Assembly (NCBI GenBank): GCA_017439665.1 | Contig: JAFSIS010000079.1 | Span: 1-39,692 of the forward strand | DNA length: 39,692 nucleotides | Reading direction: 5' to 3' | From: Lachnospiraceae bacterium | GTDB lineage: Bacteria > Bacillota > Clostridia > Lachnospirales > Lachnospiraceae | Shown: positions 8,364 through 18,124 of the stretch, in pieces | How the letters are laid out: each line of letters opens with the position of its first letter | How positions within the stretch are numbered: position 1 is the first letter of the stretch | The notes under the pieces: model-generated | Seen by the model: the letters and a program-made list of their open reading frames with translations, nothing else | Databases searched by the model: none | Told to the model about the DNA's origin: nothing | Position numbers and translations under genes: made by a program

Positions 8364-9722
8364 TTACCTCAGACTCCTTTTGATCAGCCATAAATGGCAG
8401 CCTGTGGAAAACAGCTCGCTGCATAAAAGTCCCCACAGATACCCTTTTATTCCTACTGCAGGAATAAGGGTCAGGGTAAACAGCAGGCGGATCAGAAGGG
8501 TGGTAACGTTGATAAACAGGCTGTAGCCTGTTTTTTTTAAGCCGTTAAGAATGCTGGATAAGGTGGCATGAAGATACAAAAAAGGGCATAAAAAGCTGAG
8601 CTGGCGGATAAAGGCGGCAGCCAGCCGGCTATGAAAAAGAAATTCTCCCGCCCAGCTCCCCAGAAAGAAAAAAATGCAGCCAAAAAGGATTCCCAGGGTG
8701 CTGCTGGCAAGCAGAGAGCGGTGAATGGTATGCTTCATCCGATCTCTTTTCGAGGAGGCTGCTGCCTGGGTAACCTCCGGGAGGAGGAGAACAGAAGCAG
8801 ACTGGGTGAAGGCTGAGGGAAAGAGGATGAGACTGAAGGCCATCCCCGTAAGAACACCATAGATACTCAGAGCCGTCTGGGCAGAATAGCCGAATTCCTG
8901 CAGCTTTGCAGGAATGGAGACAGCCTCCAGACTTTGCAGAAGATTGACGATGAGCCGATTGCAGGAAAGGGGGACAGCCATTCCCAGAAGCTGTCCCAGG
9001 AGGGAAAGAGAGGAAGGCCTGGGAGAGGGATCCTTCCCCACAGTTGAGGGAAGGATGTTCCTTTTTTTCCCGGAGGTAAAGAGGCTGTGATAGGCCATAT
9101 AGGAGATCACGCAGTTTACCAGCTCTCCCAGGACCATGCCTATTGCAGCCAGAGCAATGGTAGGCTTACCACGGGTGGAAAGGGCCAGATAAAGGAAAAA
9201 TACGCTTCCTGTACGGGTCAGCTGCTCTGCCAGCTGGCAAAATGAGGGTATGCGCACCTCCTTTAGTCCGTAAAAATAGCCGTTTAAACAGCAGTGGAGG
9301 GCAGAAAGAGGAAAGGCGAAGGCAGTAATTTTTAACAGAGAAGCAAGGCGGACTTCTTTTAACAGATAAGCAGCGATATAGTCTGCCTGTCCGTAAACTG
9401 TCAGGGCATACAGACAGGACAGAAGCAGGCAGAAGGATGAGCCTGCAAACAGATAACGGCGGGCAGACTCCGGCCGTCCGCAGGCAACACAGGATGCAGT
9501 ATAACGGGAAATGGCGGTCTGCATGCCGGCTGCGGTGAGAGAAAAGGCGATCATCATCACAGGGGAGATCAGCTGCAAAAGTCCCATGCTTTCTTCTCCA
9601 AAGGTCTGGGCCAGGAAGAGGCGGTATAAAAAGCCGATTCCCCGGCTGGCAAGGCCTGCAAGGGTGAGGATCAGGGTGCCGGTGATCAGGGGATTCTTTT
9701 GGGTGGATATCAGCTTATGCAT
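8364..9722 (-). CDS. SpoVB/MurJ-like polysaccharide flippase (MOP superfamily)
   Basis: Integral membrane protein of 452 residues with about 12-14 hydrophobic segments. The N-terminus (GLASRGIGFLYRLFLAQTF and GLLQLISPVMMIAFSLTAAG) matches the SpoVB/polysaccharide biosynthesis family of lipid-linked sugar flippases. In spore formers SpoVB is needed for cortex synthesis; the substrate here is inferred. The start at 9722 is chosen because CCGGAGG sits directly upstream; an in-frame ATG at 9740 would place that SD inside the gene. The aroF-type gene lies downstream on the same strand. Confidence 0.88.
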   Translation of the reverse strand: MHKLISTQKNPLITGTLILTLAGLASRGIGFLYRLFLAQTFGEESMGLLQLISPVMMIAFSLTAAGMQTAISRYTASCVACGRPESARRYLFAGSSFCLLLSCLYALTVYGQADYIAAYLLKEVRLASLLKITAFAFPLSALHCCLNGYFYGLKEVRIPSFCQLAEQLTRTGSVFFLYLALSTRGKPTIALAAIGMVLGELVNCVISYMAYHSLFTSGKKRNILPSTVGKDPSPRPSSLSLLGQLLGMAVPLSCNRLIVNLLQSLEAVSIPAKLQEFGYSAQTALSIYGVLTGMAFSLILFPSAFTQSASVLLLPEVTQAAASSKRDRMKHTIHRSLLASSTLGILFGCIFFFLGSWAGEFLFHSRLAAAFIRQLSFLCPFLYLHATLSSILNGLKKTGYSLFINVTTLLIRLLFTLTLIPAVGIKGYLWGLLCSELFSTGCHLWLIKRSLR

Positions 9723-9768
9723 AATACCTCCGGAAGGCATTTTCTCTATCTATATGAAGGTATCTTCG

Positions 9769-9797
9769 TTGACAGAACCCTGAGCCGGTGGTATGGT
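9769..9797 (+). promoter_or_regulatory. Predicted promoter of mnmA
   Basis: TTGACA (9769-9774), 17-bp spacer, TATGGT (9792-9797) preceded by TGG, giving an extended -10. Confidence 0.55.
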
Positions 9798-9850
9798 GGA
9801 ACTTGTTTGGAAGCGTGGATGAGCAATGGGCAGTAAAAGGAGACAGGAAG

Positions 9851-10927
9851 ATGGGAAAAAAAGTGGTAGTAGGCATGTCCGGAGGAGTGGACTCCTCGGT
9901 AGCAGCATGGCTTTTAAAAGAACAGGGCTATGAAGTCATGGGAGTGACTATGCAGATCTGGCAGGATCAGGAGCCGGAGGAGATCGAGGAAAGTGGTGGC
10001 TGCTGCGGACTTACGGCAGTGGACGATGCCAAACGGGTAGCAAGGGCCCTGGATATCCCCCATTATGTGATGAATTTTAAGCAGGAATTCCAGAGCCGGG
10101 TGATTGACTATTTTGTAGGAGAGTATCTTCACGGAAGAACACCCAATCCCTGTATTGCCTGCAACCGTTATGTGAAATGGGAATCTTTGCTCAATCGCAG
10201 TCTGGAGCTGGGAGCAGATTATATTGCCACCGGTCACTATGCCAGAATCTGCAAGCTGGCAAATGGGCGCTATGCTCTTAGAGCCTCAAAAACGGCAGCG
10301 AAGGATCAGACCTATGCCCTTTATAATCTGACCCAGGATCAGCTGGCCCACACTCTGATGCCGGTGGGAGAATATACCAAGGAGGAGATCCGGGAAATGG
10401 CCCGGAAGCTGGATCTTCCTGTAGCCCATAAACCGGACAGTCAGGAAATCTGTTTTATTCCCGATAACGACTATGCCGGTTTTATCGATAGAGAGGCCAC
10501 AGGGCAGGTTCCCGGACCGGGGAATTTTGTCACAAAAGAAGGAAAAATCCTGGGTCGTCATAAGGGGATCACCCATTATACCATCGGTCAGAGAAAGGGA
10601 TTGGGACTGGCCATGGGACATCCGGTTTTTGTTACCGAAATCCGGCCGGAAACAGGAGAAGTGGTGATCGGTGAACATGAGGAAGTATTTACCCGTCGGT
10701 TGATCTGCGGTCAGATCAATTATATGGCTATGGAAGGACTGTCTGCACCCAGAAGAGTATTGGCAAAGATCCGCTACAGCCATAAGGGAGAGTGGTGTAC
10801 CTTAAACAGGATCGGTGAAGACAGGCTGGAATGTATATTTGAACAGCCTGTCAGGGCAGTCACTCCGGGACAGGCTGTGGTATTTTATGAAGAAGATGTA
10901 GTCCTGGGAGGAGGAACCATCCTGTAG
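9851..10927 (+). CDS. mnmA: tRNA-specific 2-thiouridylase MnmA
   Basis: Thiolates U34 of Lys, Glu and Gln tRNAs using ATP and a sulfur relay. The 358 residues show the PP-loop (GMSGGVDSS, residues 8-16), the catalytic cysteines C101 (TPNPCIAC) and C201 (SQEICFIPD), TGHYAR, and the central motif [12 protein letters not shown] 9851 is selected because an AGGAG...AGGAAG SD precedes it; the frame stays open upstream to 9788 without an SD. It ends base-to-base against the convergent PHP gene. Confidence 0.97.
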   Translation: MGKKVVVGMSGGVDSSVAAWLLKEQGYEVMGVTMQIWQDQEPEEIEESGGCCGLTAVDDAKRVARALDIPHYVMNFKQEFQSRVIDYFVGEYLHGRTPNPCIACNRYVKWESLLNRSLELGADYIATGHYARICKLANGRYALRASKTAAKDQTYALYNLTQDQLAHTLMPVGEYTKEEIREMARKLDLPVAHKPDSQEICFIPDNDYAGFIDREATGQVPGPGNFVTKEGKILGRHKGITHYTIGQRKGLGLAMGHPVFVTEIRPETGEVVIGEHEEVFTRRLICGQINYMAMEGLSAPRRVLAKIRYSHKGEWCTLNRIGEDRLECIFEQPVRAVTPGQAVVFYEEDVVLGGGTIL

Positions 10928-11743
10928 CTACAGACGGATAAATTGGGGTTTTCTTTCCTTAAAAACGGTATAATAATTAAAACCACAGTTTTTCAGGATT
11001 TCTTCTACGCGGGAAAAATGAGCAGCAATGGCTTCCGGTTTATGGGCATCACTGCCTATGGTGATGATCTCGCCGCCCAGTTCCTTATACCGCCGGATGA
11101 GAGCGGTACAGGGATGAAGTTCCTTCAGCCCATATTTCAGCCCGCCGGTATTGATCTCGATTCCCTTTCCTTTTTCCAGTAATAACTGAAGAATAGCATC
11201 CAGAATATCCCGGTAATTCTCATAAGAATACCGGGTATCTTTATTGGGGCCGTAGCGGACCACATAGTCCAGATGGCCGTAGACATCGAAGTCATCGATG
11301 GCGATGATATTTTCCAGGATAGAAGAAAAATACTCCCGGTAAGCCTCCTCCTCGCTACGGCCTTCATAAAAGGCAGGATAGTAGGGATCCTTACCGTGGC
11401 AGAGATGGGAGGAGCCGATGATGAAATCAAAATCATACTGTGAGGTATAAGCCCTGATCCGTTCAGCCAGATGGGGCTGCAGGCCCAGCTCTACACCGAT
11501 CAGCAGGTGAAAAGATTCAGGGCATCTGCTTCGCAATTCTCTGGCCTTCAACAGATAGCTCTCGGTATCCAGCTGAAAATCCAGTTGGTCTGTAGGATGG
11601 ACAGGATAGTCCATATCCATATGTTCAGTTATGCAGTAATGGGTAAGTCCCAGTTTCTGTGCCCGGGCAATCATCTCATCCAATGGACTTACGCAGTCCG
11701 AGGAAAAAGAAGAATGGGTATGTAAATCAGCATGAATTGGCAT
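10928..11743 (-). CDS. PHP-domain histidinol-phosphatase family protein
   Basis: Metal-dependent phosphoesterase of 271 residues. PHP metal-binding motifs are present: HADLHTHS at the start, ITEHMD, IGVELGLQP, GSSHLCHG, DVYGHLDYV, EINTGG and GSDAHKP near the end. The family includes HisJ/HisK histidinol-phosphate phosphatases, but no other his gene is nearby, so the substrate is uncertain. ATG 11743 (MPIHADLHTHS) follows GGAAAGGAT; a longer frame to 11803 adds a segment not expected for the family. Its promoter carries a palindrome over the -10. Confidence 0.9.
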   Translation of the reverse strand: MPIHADLHTHSSFSSDCVSPLDEMIARAQKLGLTHYCITEHMDMDYPVHPTDQLDFQLDTESYLLKARELRSRCPESFHLLIGVELGLQPHLAERIRAYTSQYDFDFIIGSSHLCHGKDPYYPAFYEGRSEEEAYREYFSSILENIIAIDDFDVYGHLDYVVRYGPNKDTRYSYENYRDILDAILQLLLEKGKGIEINTGGLKYGLKELHPCTALIRRYKELGGEIITIGSDAHKPEAIAAHFSRVEEILKNCGFNYYTVFKERKPQFIRL

Positions 11744-11821
11744 GACAGGGATATCCTTTCCGACTCCCGAAAAAAAGAAAGGAAATGGCCTTTCCCCTTT
11801 CACATCGGGAATATTTTTTAC

Positions 11822-11862
11822 TCTCTATGGTTATATTACCATAGAGAAAGCAAAGTGGACAA
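11822..11862 (-). promoter_or_regulatory. Predicted promoter of the PHP gene with a palindromic operator
   Basis: On the minus strand, TTGTCC (plus 11857-11862), 18-bp spacer, TAATAT (plus 11833-11838) preceded by TGG. A perfect 10-bp inverted repeat, TCTCTATGGT / ACCATAGAGA (11822-11831 and 11838-11847), is centred on the -10 element. A repressor site is inferred. Confidence 0.55.
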
Positions 11863-11922
11863 AGGTTTTTCGGCAAAGTTACGAAAATAGCCAAAAAAGG
11901 GCGATAATTTTACAAATACATC

Positions 11923-11951
11923 TTGAATTTTCTAACTAAATTATGTACAAT
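11923..11951 (+). promoter_or_regulatory. Predicted promoter of gap
   Basis: TTGAAT (11923-11928), 17-bp spacer, TACAAT (11946-11951). The leader to the gap ATG would be about 50 nt. No cggR-type repressor gene precedes gap. Confidence 0.7.
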
Positions 11952-12009
11952 AAATTTGCTGATAAAATTTTGTCAAGAAGTATAAATTGATTTTCAGGAG
12001 GAATTAAAA

Positions 12010-13011
12010 ATGGCAGTAAAAGTAGCAATCAATGGTTTTGGTCGTATCGGTCGTCTTGCATTCAGACAGATGTTTGATGCTGAAGGATACGAAGTAGTAG
12101 CAATCAACGATTTAACAAGCCCTGACATGCTTGCACATTTATTAAAGTATGATACCGCTCAGGGCCCTTACAAATATGCAAGTGCCGTTGAAGCAGGTGA
12201 AGATTACATTACCGTTAACGGCAAGAAGATCACCATTTACGCTAAAGCTAATGCGGCTGAACTTCCCTGGGGAGATTTGGATGTTGACGTTGTTTTAGAG
12301 TGTACAGGCTTCTATACTTCCAAGGATAAGGCTTCCGCTCACCTGACAGCAGGTGCTAAGAAGGTAGTTATTTCTGCTCCTGCAGGAAATGACCTTCCTA
12401 CCGTTGTTTACAACGTAAACCACGAGACATTGACCAAGGAAGACAAAATTATTTCTGCTGCTTCCTGTACCACCAACTGCTTAGCTCCTATGGCTAAGGC
12501 ATTAAATGATCTGGCAACCATCAAATCCGGTATCATGACTACCGTTCATGCTTACACCGGTGACCAGATGATTCTTGACGGACCTCAGAGAAAGGGCGAT
12601 AAGAGAAGAAGCCGTGCAGGTGCATGTAATATCGTTCCCAACTCTACAGGTGCTGCCAAAGCTATCGGTTTAGTAATTCCTGAATTAAATGGTAAATTAA
12701 TCGGTTCTGCTCAGCGTATTCCTACTCCTACCGGTTCCACCACTATTCTTGTTGCAAGCGTAGAGAAGAGTGTAACCAAGGACGAGATCAACGAAGCAAT
12801 GAAGGCAGCAGCTACCGAGTCCTTCGGATACAACACAGATGAGATCGTATCCTCCGACATCATCGGAAGCACCTATGGTTCCATTTTTGATGCTACCCAG
12901 ACTATGGTAGGCCCTGACAATCTGGTACAGGTTGTTTCCTGGTATGACAATGAGAATTCTTATGTTAGCCAGATGGTTCGTACCATTAAATACTTTGCTG
13001 AATTAGGCTAA
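12010..13011 (+). CDS. gap: Glyceraldehyde-3-phosphate dehydrogenase, type I
   Basis: Glycolytic oxidation and phosphorylation of glyceraldehyde 3-phosphate. The 333 residues contain NGFGRIGR (dinucleotide fold, 8-15), catalytic C153 in [12 protein letters not shown] and H180 in [10 protein letters not shown]. The INDL at 32-35 points to NAD rather than NADP use. CAGGAGG lies 9 nt before the ATG. The codon use (many gta, gct, acc) looks like that of a highly expressed gene. It has its own promoter and a strong terminator before pgk. Confidence 0.98.
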   Translation: MAVKVAINGFGRIGRLAFRQMFDAEGYEVVAINDLTSPDMLAHLLKYDTAQGPYKYASAVEAGEDYITVNGKKITIYAKANAAELPWGDLDVDVVLECTGFYTSKDKASAHLTAGAKKVVISAPAGNDLPTVVYNVNHETLTKEDKIISAASCTTNCLAPMAKALNDLATIKSGIMTTVHAYTGDQMILDGPQRKGDKRRSRAGACNIVPNSTGAAKAIGLVIPELNGKLIGSAQRIPTPTGSTTILVASVEKSVTKDEINEAMKAAATESFGYNTDEIVSSDIIGSTYGSIFDATQTMVGPDNLVQVVSWYDNENSYVSQMVRTIKYFAELG

Positions 13012-13035
13012 TCATTGATTCAGAAAAGACCTGTT

Positions 13036-13067
13036 AAGGTCCGGTCTAAAGGACCGGACCTTTTTTT
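13036..13067 (+). terminator. Intrinsic terminator between gap and pgk
   Basis: AAGGTCCGGTC pairs perfectly with GACCGGACCTT around a 5-nt loop, followed by T7. It would uncouple gap from pgk, or act as an attenuator if pgk lacks its own promoter. Confidence 0.9.
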
Positions 13068-13131
13068 GCAGATGTTCCGTGTTGAAGCTTAAGGCTGTTG
13101 CAGACGGTAAACGAGAATAAGGAGGCATATC

Positions 13132-14355
13132 ATGTCATTGAATAAAAAAAGTGTAGATGATTTTCATGCAAAAGGAAAACGTGTCCTGGTAAGATGTGAC
13201 TTTAACGTTCCTCTAAAGGATGGAGAGATCACCGATGAAACCAGAATTAATGCGGCTCTTCCTACCATCAATAAGCTGATCGGGGATGGGGGCAAGGTGA
13301 TTCTCTGCTCCCATTTAGGTAAGGTTAAGGAAGGTCCCAATGAGAAGGAATCCCTGGCACCCGTAGCGAAGAGACTTTCTGAGAAGCTGGGAAAAGAGGT
13401 TAAGTTTGTGGCTGATTATAACGTAACCGGAGAGGCAGCCACTGCAGCCGTTGATGCAATGAACGAGGGTGATGTGGTTTTATTACAGAATACCCGTTTC
13501 CGCGGTAAGGAAGAAACCAAGAACGGAGAGGATTTCTCCAAAGAACTGGCTGATCTTTGTGATGCTTATGTATGTGATGCTTTTGGCTCTTCCCACAGAG
13601 CACATGCTTCTGTAGCAGGAGTTACGGATGTGGTTCGTGCAAAAGGCGGTGACTGTGCGGTAGGATACTTAATGCAGAAAGAAATCGACTTTTTGGGCAA
13701 TGCAGTTGAGAATCCGGTAAGACCCTTCGTAGCTATCCTGGGTGGTGCCAAGGTGGCAGATAAGTTAAACGTTATCTCCAATCTTTTAGAGAAATGTGAT
13801 ACCCTGATCATCGGCGGCGGTATGGCTTATACCTTCTTAAAGGCTCAGGGCAAGGAGATCGGAACCTCTCTGGTAGATGATGAAAAGATCGACTACTGTA
13901 AGGAAATGATGGCTAAGGCAGAGAGCCTGGGCAAGAAGCTGCTTCTTCCCGTTGATACCACCATTGCAGCAGCATTCCCCAATCCCATTGACGCCGGGAT
14001 CAAAGTGGAATACGTTCCTTCAGATGCCATTCCTGCAGATAAGATGGGACTGGATATCGGACCCAAGACTGCTGAATTATATGCAGATGCAGTAAAAACT
14101 GCGAAGACCGTTGTTTGGAACGGACCTATGGGTGTATTTGAAAATCCCATTCTGGCCAAGGGAACCATTGCAGTGGCAGAATCTCTTGCAGAAACCGATG
14201 CAACCACCATTATCGGCGGCGGTGACTCTGCAGCGGCAGTGAACCAGCTTGGCTTTGCAGATAAGATGAGCCATATTTCTACCGGCGGCGGAGCTTCCCT
14301 GGAATTTTTGGAAGGAAAAGTCCTGCCCGGCGTAGCAGCAGCGGATGATAAATAA
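13132..14355 (+). CDS. pgk: Phosphoglycerate kinase
   Basis: Makes ATP from 1,3-bisphosphoglycerate. The 407 residues show the signature [18 protein letters not shown] near the N-terminus, SHLGKVK, the hinge region, and the nucleotide loop [16 protein letters not shown] lies 6 nt before the ATG. No convincing promoter is visible between the gap terminator and pgk; TTGAAG at 13082 has no good -10 partner. tpiA follows 136 bp later. Confidence 0.98.
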   Translation: MSLNKKSVDDFHAKGKRVLVRCDFNVPLKDGEITDETRINAALPTINKLIGDGGKVILCSHLGKVKEGPNEKESLAPVAKRLSEKLGKEVKFVADYNVTGEAATAAVDAMNEGDVVLLQNTRFRGKEETKNGEDFSKELADLCDAYVCDAFGSSHRAHASVAGVTDVVRAKGGDCAVGYLMQKEIDFLGNAVENPVRPFVAILGGAKVADKLNVISNLLEKCDTLIIGGGMAYTFLKAQGKEIGTSLVDDEKIDYCKEMMAKAESLGKKLLLPVDTTIAAAFPNPIDAGIKVEYVPSDAIPADKMGLDIGPKTAELYADAVKTAKTVVWNGPMGVFENPILAKGTIAVAESLAETDATTIIGGGDSAAAVNQLGFADKMSHISTGGGASLEFLEGKVLPGVAAADDK

Positions 14356-14491
14356 GTAGCTTTAAGTGGAAGGCAGACTGCAGAGAAATGGCTGATGAAA
14401 ATCCATGCTTGCATGAGATTTTGAGTCAGATATTTCTCTGATGTGTGCGAAGCATTTTCGAGCTTATCATAAAATTATTATGGAGGGAAAT

Positions 14492-15238
14492 ATGGCAAGA
14501 AGAAAGATCGTAGCCGGAAACTGGAAAATGAACATGACTCCCAGTGAGGCAGTAAAATTAGTAGAAGAATTAAAACCTTTGGTAGCAAGTGATACAGTAG
14601 ACGTAGTTTATTGTGTGCCCGCCATCGATATCGTTCCTGTAGTGGAAGCGGTTAAGGGAAGCAACGTAGCCGTGGGTGCCGAAAATATGTATTTCGAAGA
14701 TAAGGGTGCATACACCGGTGAAATTTCTGCCCCCATGCTGGTAGACGCAGGTGTAAAATACGTTATCCTCGGCCATTCCGAAAGACGTGACTATTTCAAA
14801 GAGGATGACGTTCTGTTAAACAAAAAAGTAAAGAAAGCCTTTGAAGCAGGACTTACCCCCATCCTTTGCTGCGGTGAATCCTTGGAGCAGAGAGAAATGG
14901 GTGTGACCATAGACTGGATCCGTTTACAGATCAAATCCGATCTGGTGGGAATCACTGCTGAACAGGTAGCTTCCATGGTGATCGCTTATGAGCCTATCTG
15001 GGCTATCGGAACCGGTAAAACTGCCACTACTGAGCAGGCTCAGGAAGTGTGTAAGGGCATTCGTGAATGTATTGCCGAAATGTACGATGCAGCTACTGCT
15101 GAATCTGTTCGTATTCAGTACGGCGGATCCGTAAATGGAGCAAATGCAGCTGAGCTCTTTGCACAGCCCGATATTGACGGTGGCCTGGTAGGCGGAGCTT
15201 CCTTAAAGGCTGATTTTGGAAAAATCGTTAATTATTAA
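14492..15238 (+). CDS. tpiA: Triosephosphate isomerase
   Basis: Interconverts dihydroxyacetone phosphate and glyceraldehyde 3-phosphate. The 248 residues carry N10 and K12 (AGNWKMN), H95 (ILGHSERR), catalytic E167 ([11 protein letters not shown]) and the phosphate loop [10 protein letters not shown] 14492 is chosen from GGAGGG 4 nt upstream; a longer open frame to 14441 has no family support. A long hairpin terminator follows. Confidence 0.98.
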   Translation: MARRKIVAGNWKMNMTPSEAVKLVEELKPLVASDTVDVVYCVPAIDIVPVVEAVKGSNVAVGAENMYFEDKGAYTGEISAPMLVDAGVKYVILGHSERRDYFKEDDVLLNKKVKKAFEAGLTPILCCGESLEQREMGVTIDWIRLQIKSDLVGITAEQVASMVIAYEPIWAIGTGKTATTEQAQEVCKGIRECIAEMYDAATAESVRIQYGGSVNGANAAELFAQPDIDGGLVGGASLKADFGKIVNY

Positions 15239-15302
15239 GGGGAATAGCCTATTTCTGGTTAGAATTTACTAACGATTAAAAATTTTTTTGTGGAAAAGAA
15301 AC

Positions 15303-15354
15303 ATAGCCCACTTTTGGTTGTTGAAAAAATAACGACCAAAAGTGGGTTATTTTT
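15303..15354 (+). terminator. Intrinsic terminator of tpiA
   Basis: A stem of about 20 bp is built on CCCACTTTTGGT and ACCAAAAGTGGG, followed by TTATTTTT. Confidence 0.85.
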
Positions 15355-15380
15355 ACCAAAAAAGTCCTTTCTTTTTCTAT

Positions 15381-15409
15381 TTGTTCTGTCCGAAGTGGCA
15401 TGCTATAAT
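15381..15409 (+). promoter_or_regulatory. Predicted promoter of the OFA transporter
   Basis: TTGTTC (15381-15386), 17-bp spacer, TATAAT (15404-15409) within TGCTATAAT, an extended -10. Confidence 0.75.
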
Positions 15410-15462
15410 GGACAAAAATTATCCAGAGCAAGCTGGAAGAAGAAAGGAAGGTATTTTTATTT

Positions 15463-16674
15463 ATGGGGAAATCGAATAGTGCTGAACGCTGGCGCGTGGT
15501 AATTGGGGGAATTATCTGCCAGTTCTGTGCAGGTATGCTGTACAGCTGGAGTATTTATGTGAATCCGATCATGGAGACACACGGTTGGGAAAGAGGTGCA
15601 GTATCTCTCACCATGTCTATTGCAACTTTAATCATTCCTATCGTAATGATTCCGGCAGGAAAGCTGTTGCCGAAGATGGGGCCTACCAAGGTTGCCCTGA
15701 TCGGAGCTGTGAGCCTTACCTTAGGTTTGGTAATCAGCGGTGTTACAGCATCCCTTCCGTTGCTGTATCTGGGATTCGGTGTTCTGGGAGGAATCGGTGT
15801 TGGTTTTATTTATGGTGTTCCGATTGCCACCTGTGTAAAGTGGTTCCCGGATAAGAAGGGACTGATTTCCGGACTTGCAGTAGCCGGTTTCGGACTGGGT
15901 TCCATTATTTTTGCACCCATCTGTACTACATTAATCAGTTCTCTGGGACCTAATAAGACCTTTTTAGTTCAGGCGGCGATCACGGTTGTGGGTATGATCA
16001 TCGGAGCGCCTCTGATGAAGGCAGCACCGGACGGATATGTGCCTGAAGGCTGGACTCCTCCGGCAGCAGCAAAGGGCGGCGGAAGAGATTACACTTCCGG
16101 AGAAATGCTGAGAACCAAACAGTACTGGTTCCTGCTGATCATGTATCTGTTTGCCAACATGTCCGGTCTTATGGTTATCGGCCATGCATCACCTATCGCA
16201 CAGCAGGTTGCAGGCCTTACCGCAGCAGAGGCAGCAGCTATCGTTAGTGTACTGTCTATTGCCAATACAGCCGGCCGTTTCTTAAGTGGAGTGGCCTGTG
16301 ATAAGATCGGTGCACAGAGAGTAGTAACCATTATTTATGTAATCAATGCAATCTTACTGGTATCCTTACAGATGATGACAAGCTTTGCTACCATTGCTTT
16401 AGGTATCAGTGGTCTGGCTATCTGCTTCGGAGCGATGATGGGAGCATACCCTTCCGTTGTATTGGATTATTTCGGAGTAAAATATTCCAGCACCAACTAT
16501 GCATTCATCTTCCTGGCTTATGGTATCGGTGGTATCATCGGTCCTCAGATCGCTGTTCGTTCCGTTGCAGCTACTGAAAGCTACAGCATGGCCTTCATCA
16601 TTATCGGAGCAGCCTGTGTAGTCGGAGCGATCATGTCTCTGATCTCTAAAAAGCCTGCTGACCAGCAAGCGTAA
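15463..16674 (+). CDS. MFS transporter, oxalate/formate antiporter-like (OFA) family
   Basis: Polytopic inner-membrane transporter of 403 residues with about 12 hydrophobic helices. The opening (RWRVVIGGIICQFCAGMLYSWSIYVNP) and GFGLGSIIFAP are typical of the OFA branch of the major facilitator superfamily. Substrates in this branch are small carboxylates such as oxalate, formate or lactate; the substrate here cannot be read from sequence. AAGGAAGG lies about 11 nt before the ATG. It is a monocistronic unit between its own promoter and terminator, inserted between tpiA and the later glycolytic genes. Confidence 0.88.
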   Translation: MGKSNSAERWRVVIGGIICQFCAGMLYSWSIYVNPIMETHGWERGAVSLTMSIATLIIPIVMIPAGKLLPKMGPTKVALIGAVSLTLGLVISGVTASLPLLYLGFGVLGGIGVGFIYGVPIATCVKWFPDKKGLISGLAVAGFGLGSIIFAPICTTLISSLGPNKTFLVQAAITVVGMIIGAPLMKAAPDGYVPEGWTPPAAAKGGGRDYTSGEMLRTKQYWFLLIMYLFANMSGLMVIGHASPIAQQVAGLTAAEAAAIVSVLSIANTAGRFLSGVACDKIGAQRVVTIIYVINAILLVSLQMMTSFATIALGISGLAICFGAMMGAYPSVVLDYFGVKYSSTNYAFIFLAYGIGGIIGPQIAVRSVAATESYSMAFIIIGAACVVGAIMSLISKKPADQQA

Positions 16675-16680
16675 ATTCAT

Positions 16681-16726
16681 GAGGATTTAATCGGAAGCTT
16701 CCCGGTTAAATCCTCTCTTTTATTCT
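16681..16726 (+). terminator. Intrinsic terminator of the OFA transporter
   Basis: GAGGATTTAA pairs perfectly with TTAAATCCTC across a 15-nt loop that can extend the stem (CGG/CCG), followed by a T-rich run. Confidence 0.8.
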
Positions 16727-16737
16727 TTTAAGCTCTA

Positions 16738-16746
16738 TGTTATAAT
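16738..16746 (+). promoter_or_regulatory. Predicted extended -10 promoter of bioY
   Basis: TGTTATAAT is an extended -10. The -35 position holds only TTTTAT. The leader would be about 30 nt, too short for a riboswitch, and I see no BirA-type operator. Confidence 0.5.
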
Positions 16747-16779
16747 AGCTATGTCACTATGCTTAAAGGAGGCACTAAA

Positions 16780-17325
16780 GTGGAAAAGTCAGCAGGTTAT
16801 CTGACGATAACAGCATTAATGACGGCTGTTATTTGTATTCTTGGCCCGTTTACGATTCCTATTGGCCCTATTCCCTTAAGTTTGAGTAGTCTGGGAATCT
16901 ATCTGGCAGTTTTGCTTCTGGGCAGGAAAAACGGGAGCTTAAGTGTTCTTCTATATTTATTGATTGGTCTGGCCGGAATACCTGTGTTTTCCGGCTTTTC
17001 TGCGGGAGCCGGAAAGCTCTTCGGGCCTACAGGGGGATATCTTTTAGGTTATCTGCTTCTGGCAGTAGTGTCAGGATGGTTTCTGGAACAGCTCCAGGGA
17101 AAGAGCCGGATAAGTGAAGCCATTGCTCTGGGAGTGGGTACCATCTGTATGTATATTCCGGGAGCAGTCTGGCTGGGGATTCAATCAGGAATGGATTTTT
17201 CGACTATAATAATATCGGGTGTTCTTTTATTTGTTCCGGGAGATATGTTAAAGATTTCAGTAGCAATTTTACTGGGGAAAAGAATAAAAACAAGGGTGAA
17301 TTCGGGTTTTTTTACTAAAAATTGA
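16780..17325 (+). CDS. bioY: Biotin transporter BioY
   Basis: Substrate-binding membrane component of an ECF-type biotin transporter. The 181 residues form about six TM helices; TIPIGPIPLSLSSLGIYLA, GLAGIPVFSGFSAG and FGPTGGYLLGYLL are hallmarks of BioY. No bioM/bioN is adjacent, so it probably uses the shared ECF module or works alone. GTG 16780 is taken as start because AAAGGAGG lies 8 nt upstream; the in-frame ATG 16759 precedes that SD. Confidence 0.93.
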   Translation: MEKSAGYLTITALMTAVICILGPFTIPIGPIPLSLSSLGIYLAVLLLGRKNGSLSVLLYLLIGLAGIPVFSGFSAGAGKLFGPTGGYLLGYLLLAVVSGWFLEQLQGKSRISEAIALGVGTICMYIPGAVWLGIQSGMDFSTIIISGVLLFVPGDMLKISVAILLGKRIKTRVNSGFFTKN

Positions 17326-17384
17326 AAGTAACTTCCCCCTTTTCCTTATTTTATGGTATTATGGCAATCGTAGGAGGCTTGTCC

Positions 17385-18101
17385 ATGAAAGAAAGACATA
17401 AGAGGAAAGAGGTATATTCCTTTATTATTGTTTCCCATACCGATAATCAAAGCAGGCAGCTTCTGCTTTCGGCAGCGATGCTCAGATTTGTTGTCTGCCT
17501 TCTGGTACTGTGTGGACTGGGACTGGGTCTGATGATCTATTGGTTGTCCGCAAGTGCTTATCGGGAGTATGAGTTAAAGGCAAAGGTAGATGAAGGGCAG
17601 CAGCGGGTAGCCGCATTGGAAGAGGAAAATGCCCGCCTGAGCAGCGATTATGACGCCATAAATGCTGAATACACACAGCTGAAGGCATCTCTTGAGGCCG
17701 AAAAGGAGGAAGAAGAGGCAAAGGCAATCGAAACCACCTTACCACGTTTATATCCTTCAGACGGAGTGGGAGAGTTGAAAACCACTTTTTCAGAGCAGAA
17801 GCCTTATCTGACCATCGGCATGCATAAGGGAGATAACGTGGTAGCTACCGGAGACGGAGTGGTGCGGCTGATCGATTATGATGAAGGTTATGTGCACAGT
17901 ATTGAGATTGAGCACATCAATGGCTATATCTCACGCTACTTATGTAATAAAGAAGTAGAAATTAAGGTTAGCGAAGGAGATGAGGTGAAGGCCAGAGATG
18001 CCCTTTTCACCATTACCAGAGATTTTACTGAGCTGGATTATCAGATCATTCTGAATAATGAGGCTCTTAACCCCTTCCAGGTAATGAAGCTGGAAGAATA
18101 A
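17385..18101 (+). CDS. Degenerate M23/LytM-domain membrane protein
   Basis: A 238-residue protein with a basic N-terminus, one TM helix (about 30-55), a coiled coil (about 60-120) and a C-terminal LytM-like beta domain (IGMHKGDNVVATGDGVV, IEIEHINGYISRYL, VSEGDEVKARDALF). The zinc-binding H-x3-D and H-x-H of active M23 endopeptidases are absent: the expected positions read KPYLTIGM and YLCN. A scaffold or activator role in cell-wall remodelling is therefore more likely than hydrolysis. ATG 17385 follows AGGAGG. A possible extended -10 (TGGTATTAT, 17354-17362) lies upstream. The downstream neighbour is a bactofilin, a pairing common in bacteria. Confidence 0.85.
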   Translation: MKERHKRKEVYSFIIVSHTDNQSRQLLLSAAMLRFVVCLLVLCGLGLGLMIYWLSASAYREYELKAKVDEGQQRVAALEEENARLSSDYDAINAEYTQLKASLEAEKEEEEAKAIETTLPRLYPSDGVGELKTTFSEQKPYLTIGMHKGDNVVATGDGVVRLIDYDEGYVHSIEIEHINGYISRYLCNKEVEIKVSEGDEVKARDALFTITRDFTELDYQIILNNEALNPFQVMKLEE

Positions 18102-18124
18102 ACCACAAAAGAAGGAGAAAAATT

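Noticed and set aside
16747..16779. Biotin or other riboswitch upstream of bioY
   Set aside because: The predicted leader is only about 30 nt and contains just the SD; no aptamer fits.
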